Of a DNA stretch of 39,638 nt, positions 17,312 to 25,833 are shown piece by piece; within the stretch, counting starts at the first letter, position 1; the number at the start of each line of letters is the position of its first letter. Position numbers and translations under genes: made by a program. Where the stretch lies: NCBI GenBank assembly GCA_944383165.1, contig CALWON010000013.1, positions 1 to 39,638 of the forward strand. The letters are read 5' to 3'. This DNA is from an uncultured Oscillospiraceae bacterium. Its GTDB lineage: Bacteria; Bacillota; Clostridia; Oscillospirales; Oscillospiraceae. Under the pieces are notes generated by a model. It was not told the origin of the DNA and ran no database searches. It saw nothing but the letters and a program-made list of their open reading frames with translations.

Positions 17312-19543
17312 ATGGATCCAATTTTAGAGCGATATCAGGCACTGGAGAACAAGGTTTCTCTTTATACACCTAATTTAAATACACAAAAGTTATTTGATGC
17401 GTTTACCTATGCTGACTCTGAACATCATGGACAGTTACGAAAAAGCGGAGAGCCATACATCATCCATCCCCTTGCGGTTGCCGATATTGTGGCAGATTTG
17501 GGGCTGGATGTGGACTCTGTGGTGGCTGCACTGCTCCATGACTGCATTGAGGACACCAATGCCACCCACGATGACATTGCCAAACGGTTTGGAGTTCCTG
17601 TTGCAGAGTTGGTGGAGGGCGTTACAAAGCTGACAAGGGTACAGTATGTCTCCAAAGAGGAGGAGCAGATGGAGAATCTGCGTAAAATGCTCATGGCAAT
17701 GGCTCATGACATCCGTGTGATTCTCATTAAGATCTGTGACCGCCTGCACAACATGCGTACGATGGAGTATCAATCTCCTAAAAAACAGCGTGAAAAAAGT
17801 TTGGAGACGATGGAAATCTATGCCCCGCTTGCTCACCGCCTTGGTATGCAAAAGCTGAAGTGGGAATTAGAGGACCTGTCCCTGCGCTACCTTGACCCTG
17901 TGGGTTACAAGGAAATTGAGGACGAAATGGCAAAACGCTCTGCTGCCCATGAGGAATTTTTAGGCTCCATCCAAATGCGCATTCAAGAGCGACTCAATCA
18001 GGATGGCATCCGCTGCAAGGTCTACGGTCGTGTAAAACATACCTACTCCCTTTATCGCAAAATGTTTACCCAAAACAAGACATTAGACGAAATTTTCGAC
18101 CTCTATGCTTTCCGTGTCATTGTAGATGATATTCCAGAGTGTTACAATGTGCTGGGATGTATCCATGATATGTTCAAGCCGGTATTGGGGCGTTTTAAGG
18201 ACTATATTGGCACCCCGAAACCCAATATGTATCAATCCCTGCATACCACTGTGATTGGTCGTGAGGGCATTCCCTTTGAGGTACAAATCCGAACCTGGGA
18301 AATGCACCAGACGGCTGAGTACGGCGTTGCTGCCCACTGGAAATATAAACAGGGATTGGCCAATGAAAAACTGGGGTCTGAACAGGACTTTGAATGGGTC
18401 AGAAAGCTGTTGGAAAGCCAACAGGATACCGATGCAGAGGAATTTGTACGCACCCTGAAGGTGGATATGTTTGCCGATGAGGTGTTTGTGTTTACCCCCA
18501 ATGGGGATGTGAAAAGCCTTCCTGCTGGTGCCACACCCATTGACTTTGCCTATAACATCCACTCCGCTGTGGGAAATCGTATGGTGGGTGCCCGTGTGAA
18601 TGGTCGCATGGTTCCCTATGAAACACAGTTGAAAAATGGCGATATTGTGGAGGTAATTACCTCTAAGAATGCCAAAGGTCCCAGCCGTGACTGGTTAAAG
18701 CTGGCCAAAAGTAATGAGGCACGCAACAAAATTCGCCAGTGGTTCAAAAAGGAACGCAGAGAAGAAAATATTGCCACTGGTCGTTCCCTTTTTGAGTCTG
18801 AACTGAAACATGCAGGAATTTCCCTTGCCACTATTACTTCTGATGAAGTACTCCCCCACATTCTACACAAAGTACGTCTGGGAACCTTGGATGAATTGTA
18901 TGCTTCCATTGGTTATGGTGGCACCACTGCTGCCAAATCTGTGGCACGCATTCGAGAGGAATTACAGCGATTGGGACGGTTGCAGGCAGAAAAAGCCGCA
19001 GCAGCAGCCCGTACAACAGCAGAGGCTGTGATTCTCCCCAACTCTGGTTCCTCCAGTTCTCAAAATAAAACCCCAAAACACTCTGATTCTGGCATTATTG
19101 TAGAGGGTATGGGCAACTGTCTTGTAAAATTTGCAAAGTGCTGTTCCCCTGTCCCTGGTGATGCCATAGTTGGCTTTGTGACAAGGGGATATGGTGTCTC
19201 TGTACACCGTGCAGATTGCCCCAATGCACAGCCTGACCGTCAAAAACCAAACGAGGCAGACCGTTGGGTAAAAGTCTCCTGGGTGGAGAGCAACCTTCCC
19301 AACTACAAAACCACAGTGGAACTCTCTGCCAAAGATCGGGATAATCTCACTTTGGACATTGCCACTGCCCTTTCCTCTGCAAAAGTAAAGGTCACTGCCC
19401 TCAATGTGCGAGCAATGGCAGATGGTCACGCCATTATGACCATAGAGTTGGAAGTGAAAGACAAACAGGAGCTGTCCAGCGTCATTAACAAACTCAATAA
19501 CATCCAGGGCGTCTACCATGTCGCCCGTTCTAACGGGAAGTAA
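17312..19543 (+). CDS. relA: bifunctional (p)ppGpp synthetase/hydrolase (RelA/SpoT, Rel)
   Basis: 743 residues, full-length long RSH protein. The hydrolase HD domain has the key His at 52 and HD in LLHDCIED at 76-81. The synthetase domain has GRVKHTYSLYRKM and YIGTPKPNMYQSLHT (about 297-311). These are followed by a TGS domain (VFTPNGDVKSLPAGATPIDFAYNIHS, about 390-415), a helical/zinc-finger region with CCSPVPGD, and a C-terminal ACT domain (about 665-743). It makes pppGpp/ppGpp on starved ribosomes and degrades it otherwise. Both active sites look intact, so it should be bifunctional. GAGGTGAG precedes the ATG, and the stop overlaps the dtd ribosome binding site, suggesting translational coupling. 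Confidence 0.96.
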   Translation: MDPILERYQALENKVSLYTPNLNTQKLFDAFTYADSEHHGQLRKSGEPYIIHPLAVADIVADLGLDVDSVVAALLHDCIEDTNATHDDIAKRFGVPVAELVEGVTKLTRVQYVSKEEEQMENLRKMLMAMAHDIRVILIKICDRLHNMRTMEYQSPKKQREKSLETMEIYAPLAHRLGMQKLKWELEDLSLRYLDPVGYKEIEDEMAKRSAAHEEFLGSIQMRIQERLNQDGIRCKVYGRVKHTYSLYRKMFTQNKTLDEIFDLYAFRVIVDDIPECYNVLGCIHDMFKPVLGRFKDYIGTPKPNMYQSLHTTVIGREGIPFEVQIRTWEMHQTAEYGVAAHWKYKQGLANEKLGSEQDFEWVRKLLESQQDTDAEEFVRTLKVDMFADEVFVFTPNGDVKSLPAGATPIDFAYNIHSAVGNRMVGARVNGRMVPYETQLKNGDIVEVITSKNAKGPSRDWLKLAKSNEARNKIRQWFKKERREENIATGRSLFESELKHAGISLATITSDEVLPHILHKVRLGTLDELYASIGYGGTTAAKSVARIREELQRLGRLQAEKAAAAARTTAEAVILPNSGSSSSQNKTPKHSDSGIIVEGMGNCLVKFAKCCSPVPGDAIVGFVTRGYGVSVHRADCPNAQPDRQKPNEADRWVKVSWVESNLPNYKTTVELSAKDRDNLTLDIATALSSAKVKVTALNVRAMADGHAIMTIELEVKDKQELSSVINKLNNIQGVYHVARSNGK

Positions 19544-19556
19544 AGGAAGTGATGGA

Positions 19557-19997
19557 ATGCGTGCCGTTGTCACCCGTGTCTCCTCTGCATCTGTTGTCAT
19601 TGATGGTGTAACAGAAGGAGAAATTCAGACTGGTTATCTGGTTCTTTTGGGTGTTGGTCCCAATGATACCACAGCCACCGCAGAGAAATTGGCAGAAAAA
19701 ATTTGCAACCTGCGTGTTTTTGAAGACGAAAATGGAAAAATGAATTTGAATTTGGAACAGGTAGGCGGAAAACTGCTGGTGGTTTCCCAATTTACCCTAT
19801 ATGCTGACACCAAAAGCCGCCGTCCTGGTTTTACTGGCGCAGCCAAACCAGATTTGGCAATTCCTCTCTATGAACATTTTATGGAATCCTGTCGCCAGCG
19901 TGGTTTTACGGTGGAGCACGGGCAATTTGGAGCTGATATGAAGGTACATTCCGTCAATGATGGTCCTGTTACCATTTTGTTTGATACTGAAACCTGA
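19557..19997 (+). CDS. dtd: D-aminoacyl-tRNA deacylase
   Basis: 146 residues, the family length. Both diagnostic motifs are present: SQFTL at 77-81 and GPVT (the trans Gly/Pro chirality filter, here NDGPVT) at 136-139. DTD removes D-amino acids, and glycine mischarged on tRNA(Ala), from tRNA. The ATG at 19557 is chosen because AAGGAAG, overlapping the relA stop codon, lies 7 bases upstream; the frame runs further back inside relA. The relA-dtd pairing is conserved in Firmicutes. Confidence 0.96.
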   Translation: MRAVVTRVSSASVVIDGVTEGEIQTGYLVLLGVGPNDTTATAEKLAEKICNLRVFEDENGKMNLNLEQVGGKLLVVSQFTLYADTKSRRPGFTGAAKPDLAIPLYEHFMESCRQRGFTVEHGQFGADMKVHSVNDGPVTILFDTET

Positions 19998-20014
19998 TAT
20001 TTGGAGGATTTTTC

Positions 20015-20629
20015 ATGAAGGTAACTGTCATGCAGGTAGGTCCCATTGGCACCAACTGTTATTTATTAGAAGATGAAGCAACACACCAGGCAGCACTCAT
20101 TGACCCAGGGGATGAGCCAGCCCGTATTTTAAAAATGGTGGAGGAGCGCGGTGTATCCCTCACCTATATTCTCTTAACCCATGGTCACTATGACCATACC
20201 ACCGCTGTTCCCGAAATCAAAAAAGCACTGCCCCATGTACAGGTCTATATCCATCAGGCAGATGCCAATGGAGCTGGTTCTACCCTGTTTCCTTTAGCCA
20301 GTCAACTGGATGATCTGCTTCTCTATGACGAAGGGGACACATTGCAGCTAGGGGATTTGACCATTGAGGTCCTGCACACACCTGGGCATTCCCGTGGCTC
20401 TGTCACCTTGAAGGTGGGAGACATTTTGTTTACTGGAGATACCCTCTTTTGTGGTTCCTGTGGACGTACAGACCTGCGTGGCGGCAGCTATGCTGAAATT
20501 TTATCCTCCCTGAAACGACTGGCACAGTTGGAGGGGGACTACCATGTATGTCCTGGGCATGATGTATCCTCTACCTTGGAGCGGGAACGGAGACAAAATC
20601 CTTTCGTTTTGGAAGCCCTCGCCCATTAA
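20015..20629 (+). CDS. MBL-fold hydrolase, glyoxalase-II-like (YqgX/GloB family)
   Basis: 204 residues. The opening VMQVGPIGTNCYLLED, metal motif HGHYDH at 56-61, HTPGHSRGSV, FTGDTLF and CPGHD are characteristic of the small YqgX/YcbL group. This is the glyoxalase-II catalytic domain without the C-terminal glutathione-binding helices. It probably hydrolyses a thioester such as S-lactoyl-bacillithiol or a related compound; the substrate is unproven. It lies 17 bp after dtd and 9 bp before hemZ, the usual clostridial order, so it is in the operon. TTGGAGG precedes the ATG. Confidence 0.87.
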   Translation: MKVTVMQVGPIGTNCYLLEDEATHQAALIDPGDEPARILKMVEERGVSLTYILLTHGHYDHTTAVPEIKKALPHVQVYIHQADANGAGSTLFPLASQLDDLLLYDEGDTLQLGDLTIEVLHTPGHSRGSVTLKVGDILFTGDTLFCGSCGRTDLRGGSYAEILSSLKRLAQLEGDYHVCPGHDVSSTLERERRQNPFVLEALAH

Positions 20630-20638
20630 GGTATTGCT

Positions 20639-22138
20639 ATGAAGTTATTCTTTCAAATTGACAATTATGACTACCAGCCTCAACGCTACCTCTATTCTGT
20701 GGAGCAAATGATGCTGATGCTATTCCCCGGGGAAAAACCAGATTACCCCTCAGACCCCTTTTCTGAACAGGAAAACTCTGCCTGCTTTTCCCTTCACCGT
20801 GGAGATATAAACACCACAGTCACAGCACAAGTGGTGCGCAATGGGCAAACAGAATCTGGTGCAATCTCCTTTCCCTCTCAGGAATTGGACCTTGCACCAG
20901 AACAGGTCTACCACTCCATACAGCATGCCTTGAAATTGGCATTTTATCAGGCTGCCGTTGCCATTTTAGGGGTGCATCCCCCCTGGGGCGCCTTGACTGG
21001 GGTACGACCAGTGAAGTTACCAACCAAAGCCATGCGACAGGGCTGTTCCCCAGAAGCTGCACAGAAGGAGCTAGAGCAGGTTTACCACGTTTCCCCTGTC
21101 CGTGCAAAGCTTGCCACTGATTGTGCCCACTACAGCCTGGGTGTGGAACAGACCCTATCCCCCACACAAGTATCCCTCTATATTGGCATTCCCTTCTGCC
21201 CCACACGCTGCTCCTATTGCTCCTTTGTCTCTGGGGAGATTGGAAAAATGCTGCATTTAGTGGAACCCTATCTGGAACACGTGGAGCAGGAGCTAATCTA
21301 TACTGGCAGCATTCTTGAGAAAATGGGGTTCTCCATTTTCTCCCTCTATGTAGGGGGCGGTACCCCTACCGTTTTGTCTGCTGCACAGCTTGACCACCTG
21401 CTCCATGTGGCAAAAGAACATCTACCACTATCTGGGTGTATAGAATATACCGTAGAGGCAGGACGCCCTGACACCATTACCCCAGAAAAACTGGCGGTTC
21501 TCCGTCGGCACCAGATTGACCGCATCTCCATCAACCCACAGACATTACAGGATTCTGTATTGGAGACCATTGGTCGCAAACACACTGCACAGGAAATTGT
21601 AGACACCTACCATCTTGCCCGTTCTATGGGCTTTTCGTCCATCAATATGGACTTAATTGCCGGTTTGCCGGGAGATACCTACTCTGGTTTCTGTCAATCC
21701 TTAGATGGGGTACTGGCTATGGCACCAGAAAACATTACGGTGCATACTCTGGCAATGAAGAAGGGTTCCAAGTTGATGGAATCCGGCTGTCAGTCCAACC
21801 AAGGAGACATGGTCTCTCAGATGCTTGACTACTCATTTCATGCACTGCAAACAGCCGAATATGCACCATACTACCTGTATCGACAAAAATATATGTCAGG
21901 TTCGCTGGAAAATATAGGCTGGTGTAAACCTGGTACCGAAAGTGTATATAACATTGTTATGATGGAGGAACTGCAAACGGTTCTATCTGTAGGTGGTGGT
22001 GGCATGACAAAATTGGTCAACCGCTCCACAGGAAAAATTCTCCGTCTGCCCAACCCCAAATATCCCCATGACTATCTTTCAGGTTTTGAAAAGGTATTGG
22101 CACAAAAAGACCAGATTCCAAAATTTTATCAGCAATAA
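20639..22138 (+). CDS. hemZ: oxygen-independent coproporphyrinogen dehydrogenase-like radical SAM protein HemZ
   Basis: 499 residues. An N-terminal domain of ~175 residues specific to HemZ precedes a radical-SAM core with IPFCPTRCSYCSF (CxxxCxxC cysteines at about 187, 191 and 194), GGGTPTVLS and the VEAGRPDTI block of the HemN superfamily. The family name reflects coproporphyrinogen III decarboxylation without oxygen. However, clostridial HemZ often occurs without a haem pathway, and no other haem gene is present here, so the substrate is uncertain. It sits after relA-dtd-MBL, where hisS and aspS often follow; here a P-loop kinase follows instead. Confidence 0.9.
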   Translation: MKLFFQIDNYDYQPQRYLYSVEQMMLMLFPGEKPDYPSDPFSEQENSACFSLHRGDINTTVTAQVVRNGQTESGAISFPSQELDLAPEQVYHSIQHALKLAFYQAAVAILGVHPPWGALTGVRPVKLPTKAMRQGCSPEAAQKELEQVYHVSPVRAKLATDCAHYSLGVEQTLSPTQVSLYIGIPFCPTRCSYCSFVSGEIGKMLHLVEPYLEHVEQELIYTGSILEKMGFSIFSLYVGGGTPTVLSAAQLDHLLHVAKEHLPLSGCIEYTVEAGRPDTITPEKLAVLRRHQIDRISINPQTLQDSVLETIGRKHTAQEIVDTYHLARSMGFSSINMDLIAGLPGDTYSGFCQSLDGVLAMAPENITVHTLAMKKGSKLMESGCQSNQGDMVSQMLDYSFHALQTAEYAPYYLYRQKYMSGSLENIGWCKPGTESVYNIVMMEELQTVLSVGGGGMTKLVNRSTGKILRLPNPKYPHDYLSGFEKVLAQKDQIPKFYQQ

Positions 22139-22165
22139 AAGGCACTTGAGAAGGAGTGGAGTTTT

Positions 22166-23101
22166 ATGGCATATCAACTACAGGAAATCAATCGCAGGAT
22201 TCAGTCAGATGTTGTGGAGTTTCTGGCTGAGTGCGATGAAAACTACGCCCAAAGAGTGGCTTTGGCAGCAGATAAAATTTTATCTAATCTGGATCAAAGC
22301 CCCATTGTATTGCTCTCTGGTCCCTCTGGCTCCGGTAAAACCACCACTGCATTAAAAATTGCAGAGGAACTACAACGTCGAGGGGTTAATACACATGCGG
22401 TGGCAATGGATAACTATTTTAAAACCATTCATCCAAAAACTGCCCCCCGTACCCCAGAAGGTGCCATTGACTATGAATCCCCACTATGTCTGGATATGGA
22501 ACTATTAGACCAGCATTTTACCGCTTTGACCAAAGGAGAGGAAATTATTATTCCAAAATATGAATTTGTCCGTCAAATGCGCAATGACAGCCGAGGCACC
22601 CCCTTGAAACTTGGAAAGAATGAAATTGCAGTGTTTGAGGGAATTCATGCCCTGAATGATGAAATTACAACCCAACACCCTGAAGCCACAAAGCTATATA
22701 TCTCAGCCCGCTCCAATGTCAACGATGGGGCAGTGCTTCGCTTTAAGGGGACTTGGATGCGCCTCACCCGCCGTGTTGTACGCGACTACAATTTTCGTGG
22801 CACCGATGCTACAGATACCCTAGATATGTGGGCAAATGTACGCCGAGGCGAAAAACTGTATATTTCCCCCTACAAAAACAAAGCAGACATCATGTTTGAC
22901 TCTTCTTTCCCATATGAAGTATCTGTGATGAAACACTACGCTCTGCCTATGCTGCAATCTATCCCTGAGGACAATGTACGCCGTGCGGAGCTGATTGATA
23001 TGGTGCAGGCATTTCAATATTTTGAGGCAATTGACCCAGCTTTAGTTGCCAAAGATGCCCTTCTGCGTGAATTCATTGGTGGCGGCAGCTATCAGTACTA
23101 A
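22166..23101 (+). CDS. uridine-kinase-like P-loop nucleoside kinase
   Basis: 311 residues. Walker A GPSGSGKTT is at 52-60, followed by VAMDNYFKT, resembling the Udk DDFY-type segment, and PEGAIDYESP, resembling the substrate region of uridine kinases. It is ~100 residues longer than classical Udk (~210 aa): it has an extra N-terminal helix and a longer C-terminus, like the uridine/phosphoribulokinase-type proteins common in Clostridia that often carry an additional N-terminal TGS-like part, absent here. It probably phosphorylates a nucleoside with ATP or GTP; the substrate is not certain. GAAGGAG precedes the ATG. It starts 27 bp after hemZ and ends the operon. Confidence 0.82.
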   Translation: MAYQLQEINRRIQSDVVEFLAECDENYAQRVALAADKILSNLDQSPIVLLSGPSGSGKTTTALKIAEELQRRGVNTHAVAMDNYFKTIHPKTAPRTPEGAIDYESPLCLDMELLDQHFTALTKGEEIIIPKYEFVRQMRNDSRGTPLKLGKNEIAVFEGIHALNDEITTQHPEATKLYISARSNVNDGAVLRFKGTWMRLTRRVVRDYNFRGTDATDTLDMWANVRRGEKLYISPYKNKADIMFDSSFPYEVSVMKHYALPMLQSIPEDNVRRAELIDMVQAFQYFEAIDPALVAKDALLREFIGGGSYQY

Positions 23102-23122
23102 TTTGTTGCTCTCTTATATGCG

Positions 23123-23144
23123 CCACCATTTATCAAAATGGTGG
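23123..23144 (+). terminator. possible weak terminator after the kinase gene
   Basis: CCACCATTT, a 4-base loop (ATCA), AAATGGTGG: a perfect 9-bp stem 21 bases after the stop. The following TGTATTCTATCT is a poor T-run, so some readthrough into the glucosidase gene is likely. Confidence 0.5.
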
Positions 23145-23191
23145 TGTATTCTATCTCATTGATTCTATTGATAAGGAAAGGATGATTCCGT

Positions 23192-25066
23192 TTGTCCCAT
23201 CAGTCCACTTTTAATTCCAGGGATTTACGGTACAAAACTCCCTATGGAGCTGTTGCCTCTGGTACCCCTGTACAGTTGACTCTTCGCCCCTACCGTCAGG
23301 AGGGGTTTTCCTACGCCACATTGACCGCTTATTATGAATTTCAGGAAAACCGCGCTGTCACCATTCCTCTGCCTTGGTGCGGTATGGATGGAAATCGGGA
23401 TTTGTTTTCCTGTACACTGGAGACAGAGGGGTATGTCGGTCTAATTTGGTACTCCTTTACGCTGACCCGTATTGATGGAAAAATGAAACAGGAACTGGGA
23501 CCCTTTCAGCTCACAGTGTATGACAATCAAGAGGTGGTTCCAAGCTGGTTTGGCGAGGGTACAACCTACCAGATTTTTCCCGACCGTTTCCGGCGTACTC
23601 GTGTTCCTGACCCCACTGGTATGGTGGGTGGACGCTGGGTTCATGCCTCTTGGCAGGAGACCCCAGAGTATCGACCAGACCAAAACGGTGAAATTCGCAA
23701 CCGCGATTTCTTTGGTGGTAATTTCCGTGGTATTATGGAAAAACTGGACTATTTACACAATTTAGGGGTGGAGACGCTCTATTTCTGTCCTATTTTTGAA
23801 GCTGCCGAAAACCACAGATATGGAACTGCCGACTATGACTGTGTAGACCCCATGTTGGGAACCAATGAAGAATTTTCTCAGCTTTGCGACAAGGCACACC
23901 AGTTGGGTATGAAAATTATGCTGGATGGTGTGTTCAACCATACTGGCTACGTAAGCCGCTACTTCAACGGAGATGGCTTCTATCAAGAAGCAGGTGCTTC
24001 TCAGTCTGAATCCTCTCCCTACCGCTCCTGGTTTAACTTCATTCACTGGCCAGACCAGTATGAAAGTTGGTGGGGCATTTACTCTCTGCCAGCCGTGAAT
24101 GAACATGACCCCTCTTATCGTGCCTTTATCTTTGGGGATGAAAATTCTGTGGTGCGCCGTTGGCTGCGTGCAGGTGCAGATGGCTGGCGTCTGGATGTGG
24201 CAGATGAACTGCCAGATGATTTTGTACATGGAATTCATGAGGCAGCCCGAGCAGAAAATCCCAATGCAGTGGTCATTGGTGAGGTATGGGAAGATGGCTC
24301 CACCAAAATGGCTTATGGGGTTCGTCGCCGTCATATTTTAGGGGGGCACTGCGACGGTCTTATGAACTATCCATTCCGCAACGCCTGTCTACAATATTTA
24401 TTGGGTGGAGACGCTCGTTATTTTGTGGAAGACATGGAAACTCTGCGAGAAAACTATCCACCTTTCGCCTTTTACTCTGCCATGAATTCTCTGGGTACAC
24501 ACGACACACCCCGTATTTTAACCCTGTTAGGAACTGGCAGTGACTGCCGTGACCACTCCAGAGAGTGGCGTGCTAATTTTCATCTGGAACCAGACCAGAG
24601 ACGGCGGGGCAAAGAACTTTTGAAACTGGGTGCTGCTCTTTTGTTTGCTTTCCCAGGTTCTCCCACCATTTACTACGGTGATGAGGCTGGTATGGAGGGA
24701 TTTGAGGACCCCTTTAACCGTCGTACCTTCCCTTGGGGACGTGAGGATTCCGAGTTACTGGGCTGGTTTTCTCGACTGGGTCACCTGCGCAAACAGCACA
24801 GCGCACTGCGTCGAGGGAATATTGTCTATCGTGCAGGAACTGGGCATATTTTGGCATTTACACGGAGCTATGAAGGGGAAACTGTTCTGGCTGCCTTTAA
24901 TACAGGGGACGAAAGTGCAACCCTGCCACTGGAGAAACAGGAGTGGATTCATTTGTTGCTGGGTTCTGCACGTCTACAAGTATCCTCTGAGGGACACATT
25001 CTGACCCTTCCGCCCCGCTCTGCCAGTCTCATGTTACTCTTGACTCACGAAACGAAACATCTATGA
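23192..25066 (+). CDS. GH13 alpha-glucosidase, neopullulanase/cyclomaltodextrinase type
   Basis: 624 residues. An N-terminal beta-sandwich (about 1-120) resembles CBM34. The GH13 catalytic barrel follows, with its four conserved regions: DGVFNH (about 245-250), GWRLDVAD with the nucleophile Asp at about 335, the acid/base Glu in IGEVWED at about 364, and LGTHDTPR with the transition-state Asp at about 436. There is no signal peptide, so it acts in the cytosol on imported maltodextrins, cyclodextrins or pullulan fragments. The start is a TTG with AAAGGATG about 8 bases upstream. An ATG at 23182 opens only a 10-codon frame that overlaps the start and cannot encode the protein. No sugar transporter or regulator adjoins it. 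Confidence 0.9.
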   Translation: MSHQSTFNSRDLRYKTPYGAVASGTPVQLTLRPYRQEGFSYATLTAYYEFQENRAVTIPLPWCGMDGNRDLFSCTLETEGYVGLIWYSFTLTRIDGKMKQELGPFQLTVYDNQEVVPSWFGEGTTYQIFPDRFRRTRVPDPTGMVGGRWVHASWQETPEYRPDQNGEIRNRDFFGGNFRGIMEKLDYLHNLGVETLYFCPIFEAAENHRYGTADYDCVDPMLGTNEEFSQLCDKAHQLGMKIMLDGVFNHTGYVSRYFNGDGFYQEAGASQSESSPYRSWFNFIHWPDQYESWWGIYSLPAVNEHDPSYRAFIFGDENSVVRRWLRAGADGWRLDVADELPDDFVHGIHEAARAENPNAVVIGEVWEDGSTKMAYGVRRRHILGGHCDGLMNYPFRNACLQYLLGGDARYFVEDMETLRENYPPFAFYSAMNSLGTHDTPRILTLLGTGSDCRDHSREWRANFHLEPDQRRRGKELLKLGAALLFAFPGSPTIYYGDEAGMEGFEDPFNRRTFPWGREDSELLGWFSRLGHLRKQHSALRRGNIVYRAGTGHILAFTRSYEGETVLAAFNTGDESATLPLEKQEWIHLLLGSARLQVSSEGHILTLPPRSASLMLLLTHETKHL

Positions 25067-25084
25067 TTTTCTTTTTATTCCTTT

Positions 25085-25135
25085 ACAATTTCCATTTATG
25101 AAATGGTATACTATTATTTTATAAATGGAAATTGT
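25085..25135. promoter_or_regulatory. perfect 15-bp inverted repeat around a TATACT box
   Basis: ACAATTTCCATTTAT (25085-25099) is repeated inverted without mismatch at 25121-25135, with a 21-base interior containing TATACT (25107-25112). A competing small hairpin CCATTT-ATG-AAATGG lies at 25092-25106. There is no T-run beyond the right arm. It could be an operator over a promoter for the 82-aa gene, or an attenuator-like RNA structure. The surrounding interval 25067-25205 is very AT-rich. Confidence 0.55.
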
Positions 25136-25205
25136 GCTCTTAGGAATAAAGTCAAGTTTTTCTTTATAAATATGATAGAAATTCTATTTATATAGGATGG
25201 TATCT

Positions 25206-25454
25206 ATGAGAGATTTAGTAGAGCAAATAGAACACATCACAAACAAAGCAGAGTTTCTCTGTTTTATAAACGCATTGGCAATGGATGCAAGAGAACATAC
25301 CAATGAATGGGGGAATCCCTCTATTTCTGATTATCTGGAGCAAATTGCAAGCTATCTTGAAGACACATCCTCTATTGATGACGATATTTTTTCAGAACAT
25401 ATAGACTATCAAACGGTTGCAAAACTTTTGTATATGGGAAAAATCTATGAATAG
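25206..25454 (+). CDS. small protein, resembles the DUF7660 family
   Basis: 82 residues from the ATG at 25206 (TAGGATGG ahead); a second in-frame ATG is three codons upstream. It is helical and acidic, with no membrane segment or signal. The pattern EW-x-N-x2-I-x-DYLE-x-IAS-[aromatic]-LED in the middle, and A-K-L-L-x2-GKIYE at the end, is like small proteins I recall under DUF7660. That is from memory, and function is unknown. It stands alone between the GH13 gene and the convergent rpsR operon, has visibly lower GC than its neighbours, and is bracketed by an inverted repeat and a terminator hairpin. This looks like a recently acquired single-gene insertion. Confidence 0.65.
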   Translation: MRDLVEQIEHITNKAEFLCFINALAMDAREHTNEWGNPSISDYLEQIASYLEDTSSIDDDIFSEHIDYQTVAKLLYMGKIYE

Positions 25455-25457
25455 CAC

Positions 25458-25492
25458 AAAATGGCATGCCCCATAAAAGGACATGCCATTTT
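25458..25492. terminator. terminator hairpin after the 82-aa gene
   Basis: AAAATGGCATG and CATGCCATTTT form an 11-bp perfect stem with a 13-base loop, A-run on one side and T-run on the other. It starts 4 bases after the stop codon and may act in both directions against the converging rpsR operon. Confidence 0.75.
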
Positions 25493-25528
25493 AAGCACAA
25501 TCATATATCTTTTCCGCTCTCTTACTGC

Positions 25529-25567
25529 AAAAAAGAACCTGTGACCTATATTAGTCAGTCACATAGG
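25529..25567 (-). terminator. probable terminator of rpsF-ssb-rpsR, overlapping the rpsR stop
   Basis: On the minus strand TGTGAC and GTCACA pair across the rpsR stop codon, extended by a CC/GG pair beyond a two-base bulge. The 3' arm leads directly into TTCTTTTTT. The stem is modest, but the position and U-run fit an intrinsic terminator. Confidence 0.6.
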
Positions 25568-25796
25568 GCAGCAGAGCAACCTGACGGGCACGCTTGATTG
25601 CCTCGGTCAGCTGACGCTGATGCATTGCACAGGTGCCAGTAGTGCGGCGGGGCAGAATCTTGCCACGCTCAGAAGTATAGCGGCGCAGCTTACCTGCATC
25701 CTTATAGTCAATGCACTCTACCTTATCTACGCAGAAAGCACAAACCTTGCGGCGCTTACGACCGCGAGGAGCACGGTTTTCACGTTCCATAGCCAT
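25551..25796 (-). CDS. rpsR: 30S ribosomal protein bS18
   Basis: 81 residues. The sequence has the bS18 hallmarks: a basic N-terminus (RGRKRRK), [40 protein letters not shown] and a terminal ALLPY. It is the cysteine-rich form, with VCAFC at the start and a third Cys plus His in TGTCAMH, suggesting a zinc-binding paralogue type. bS18 binds 16S rRNA with bS6 in the platform. AGGAGG lies 8 bases before the ATG. It is the last gene of the conserved rpsF-ssb-rpsR operon. Confidence 0.97.
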   Translation of the reverse strand: MAMERENRAPRGRKRRKVCAFCVDKVECIDYKDAGKLRRYTSERGKILPRRTTGTCAMHQRQLTEAIKRARQVALLPYVTD

Positions 25797-25833
25797 GAGT
25801 GTAACCTCCTTTTAAAACCATATCGGTTCAAGA

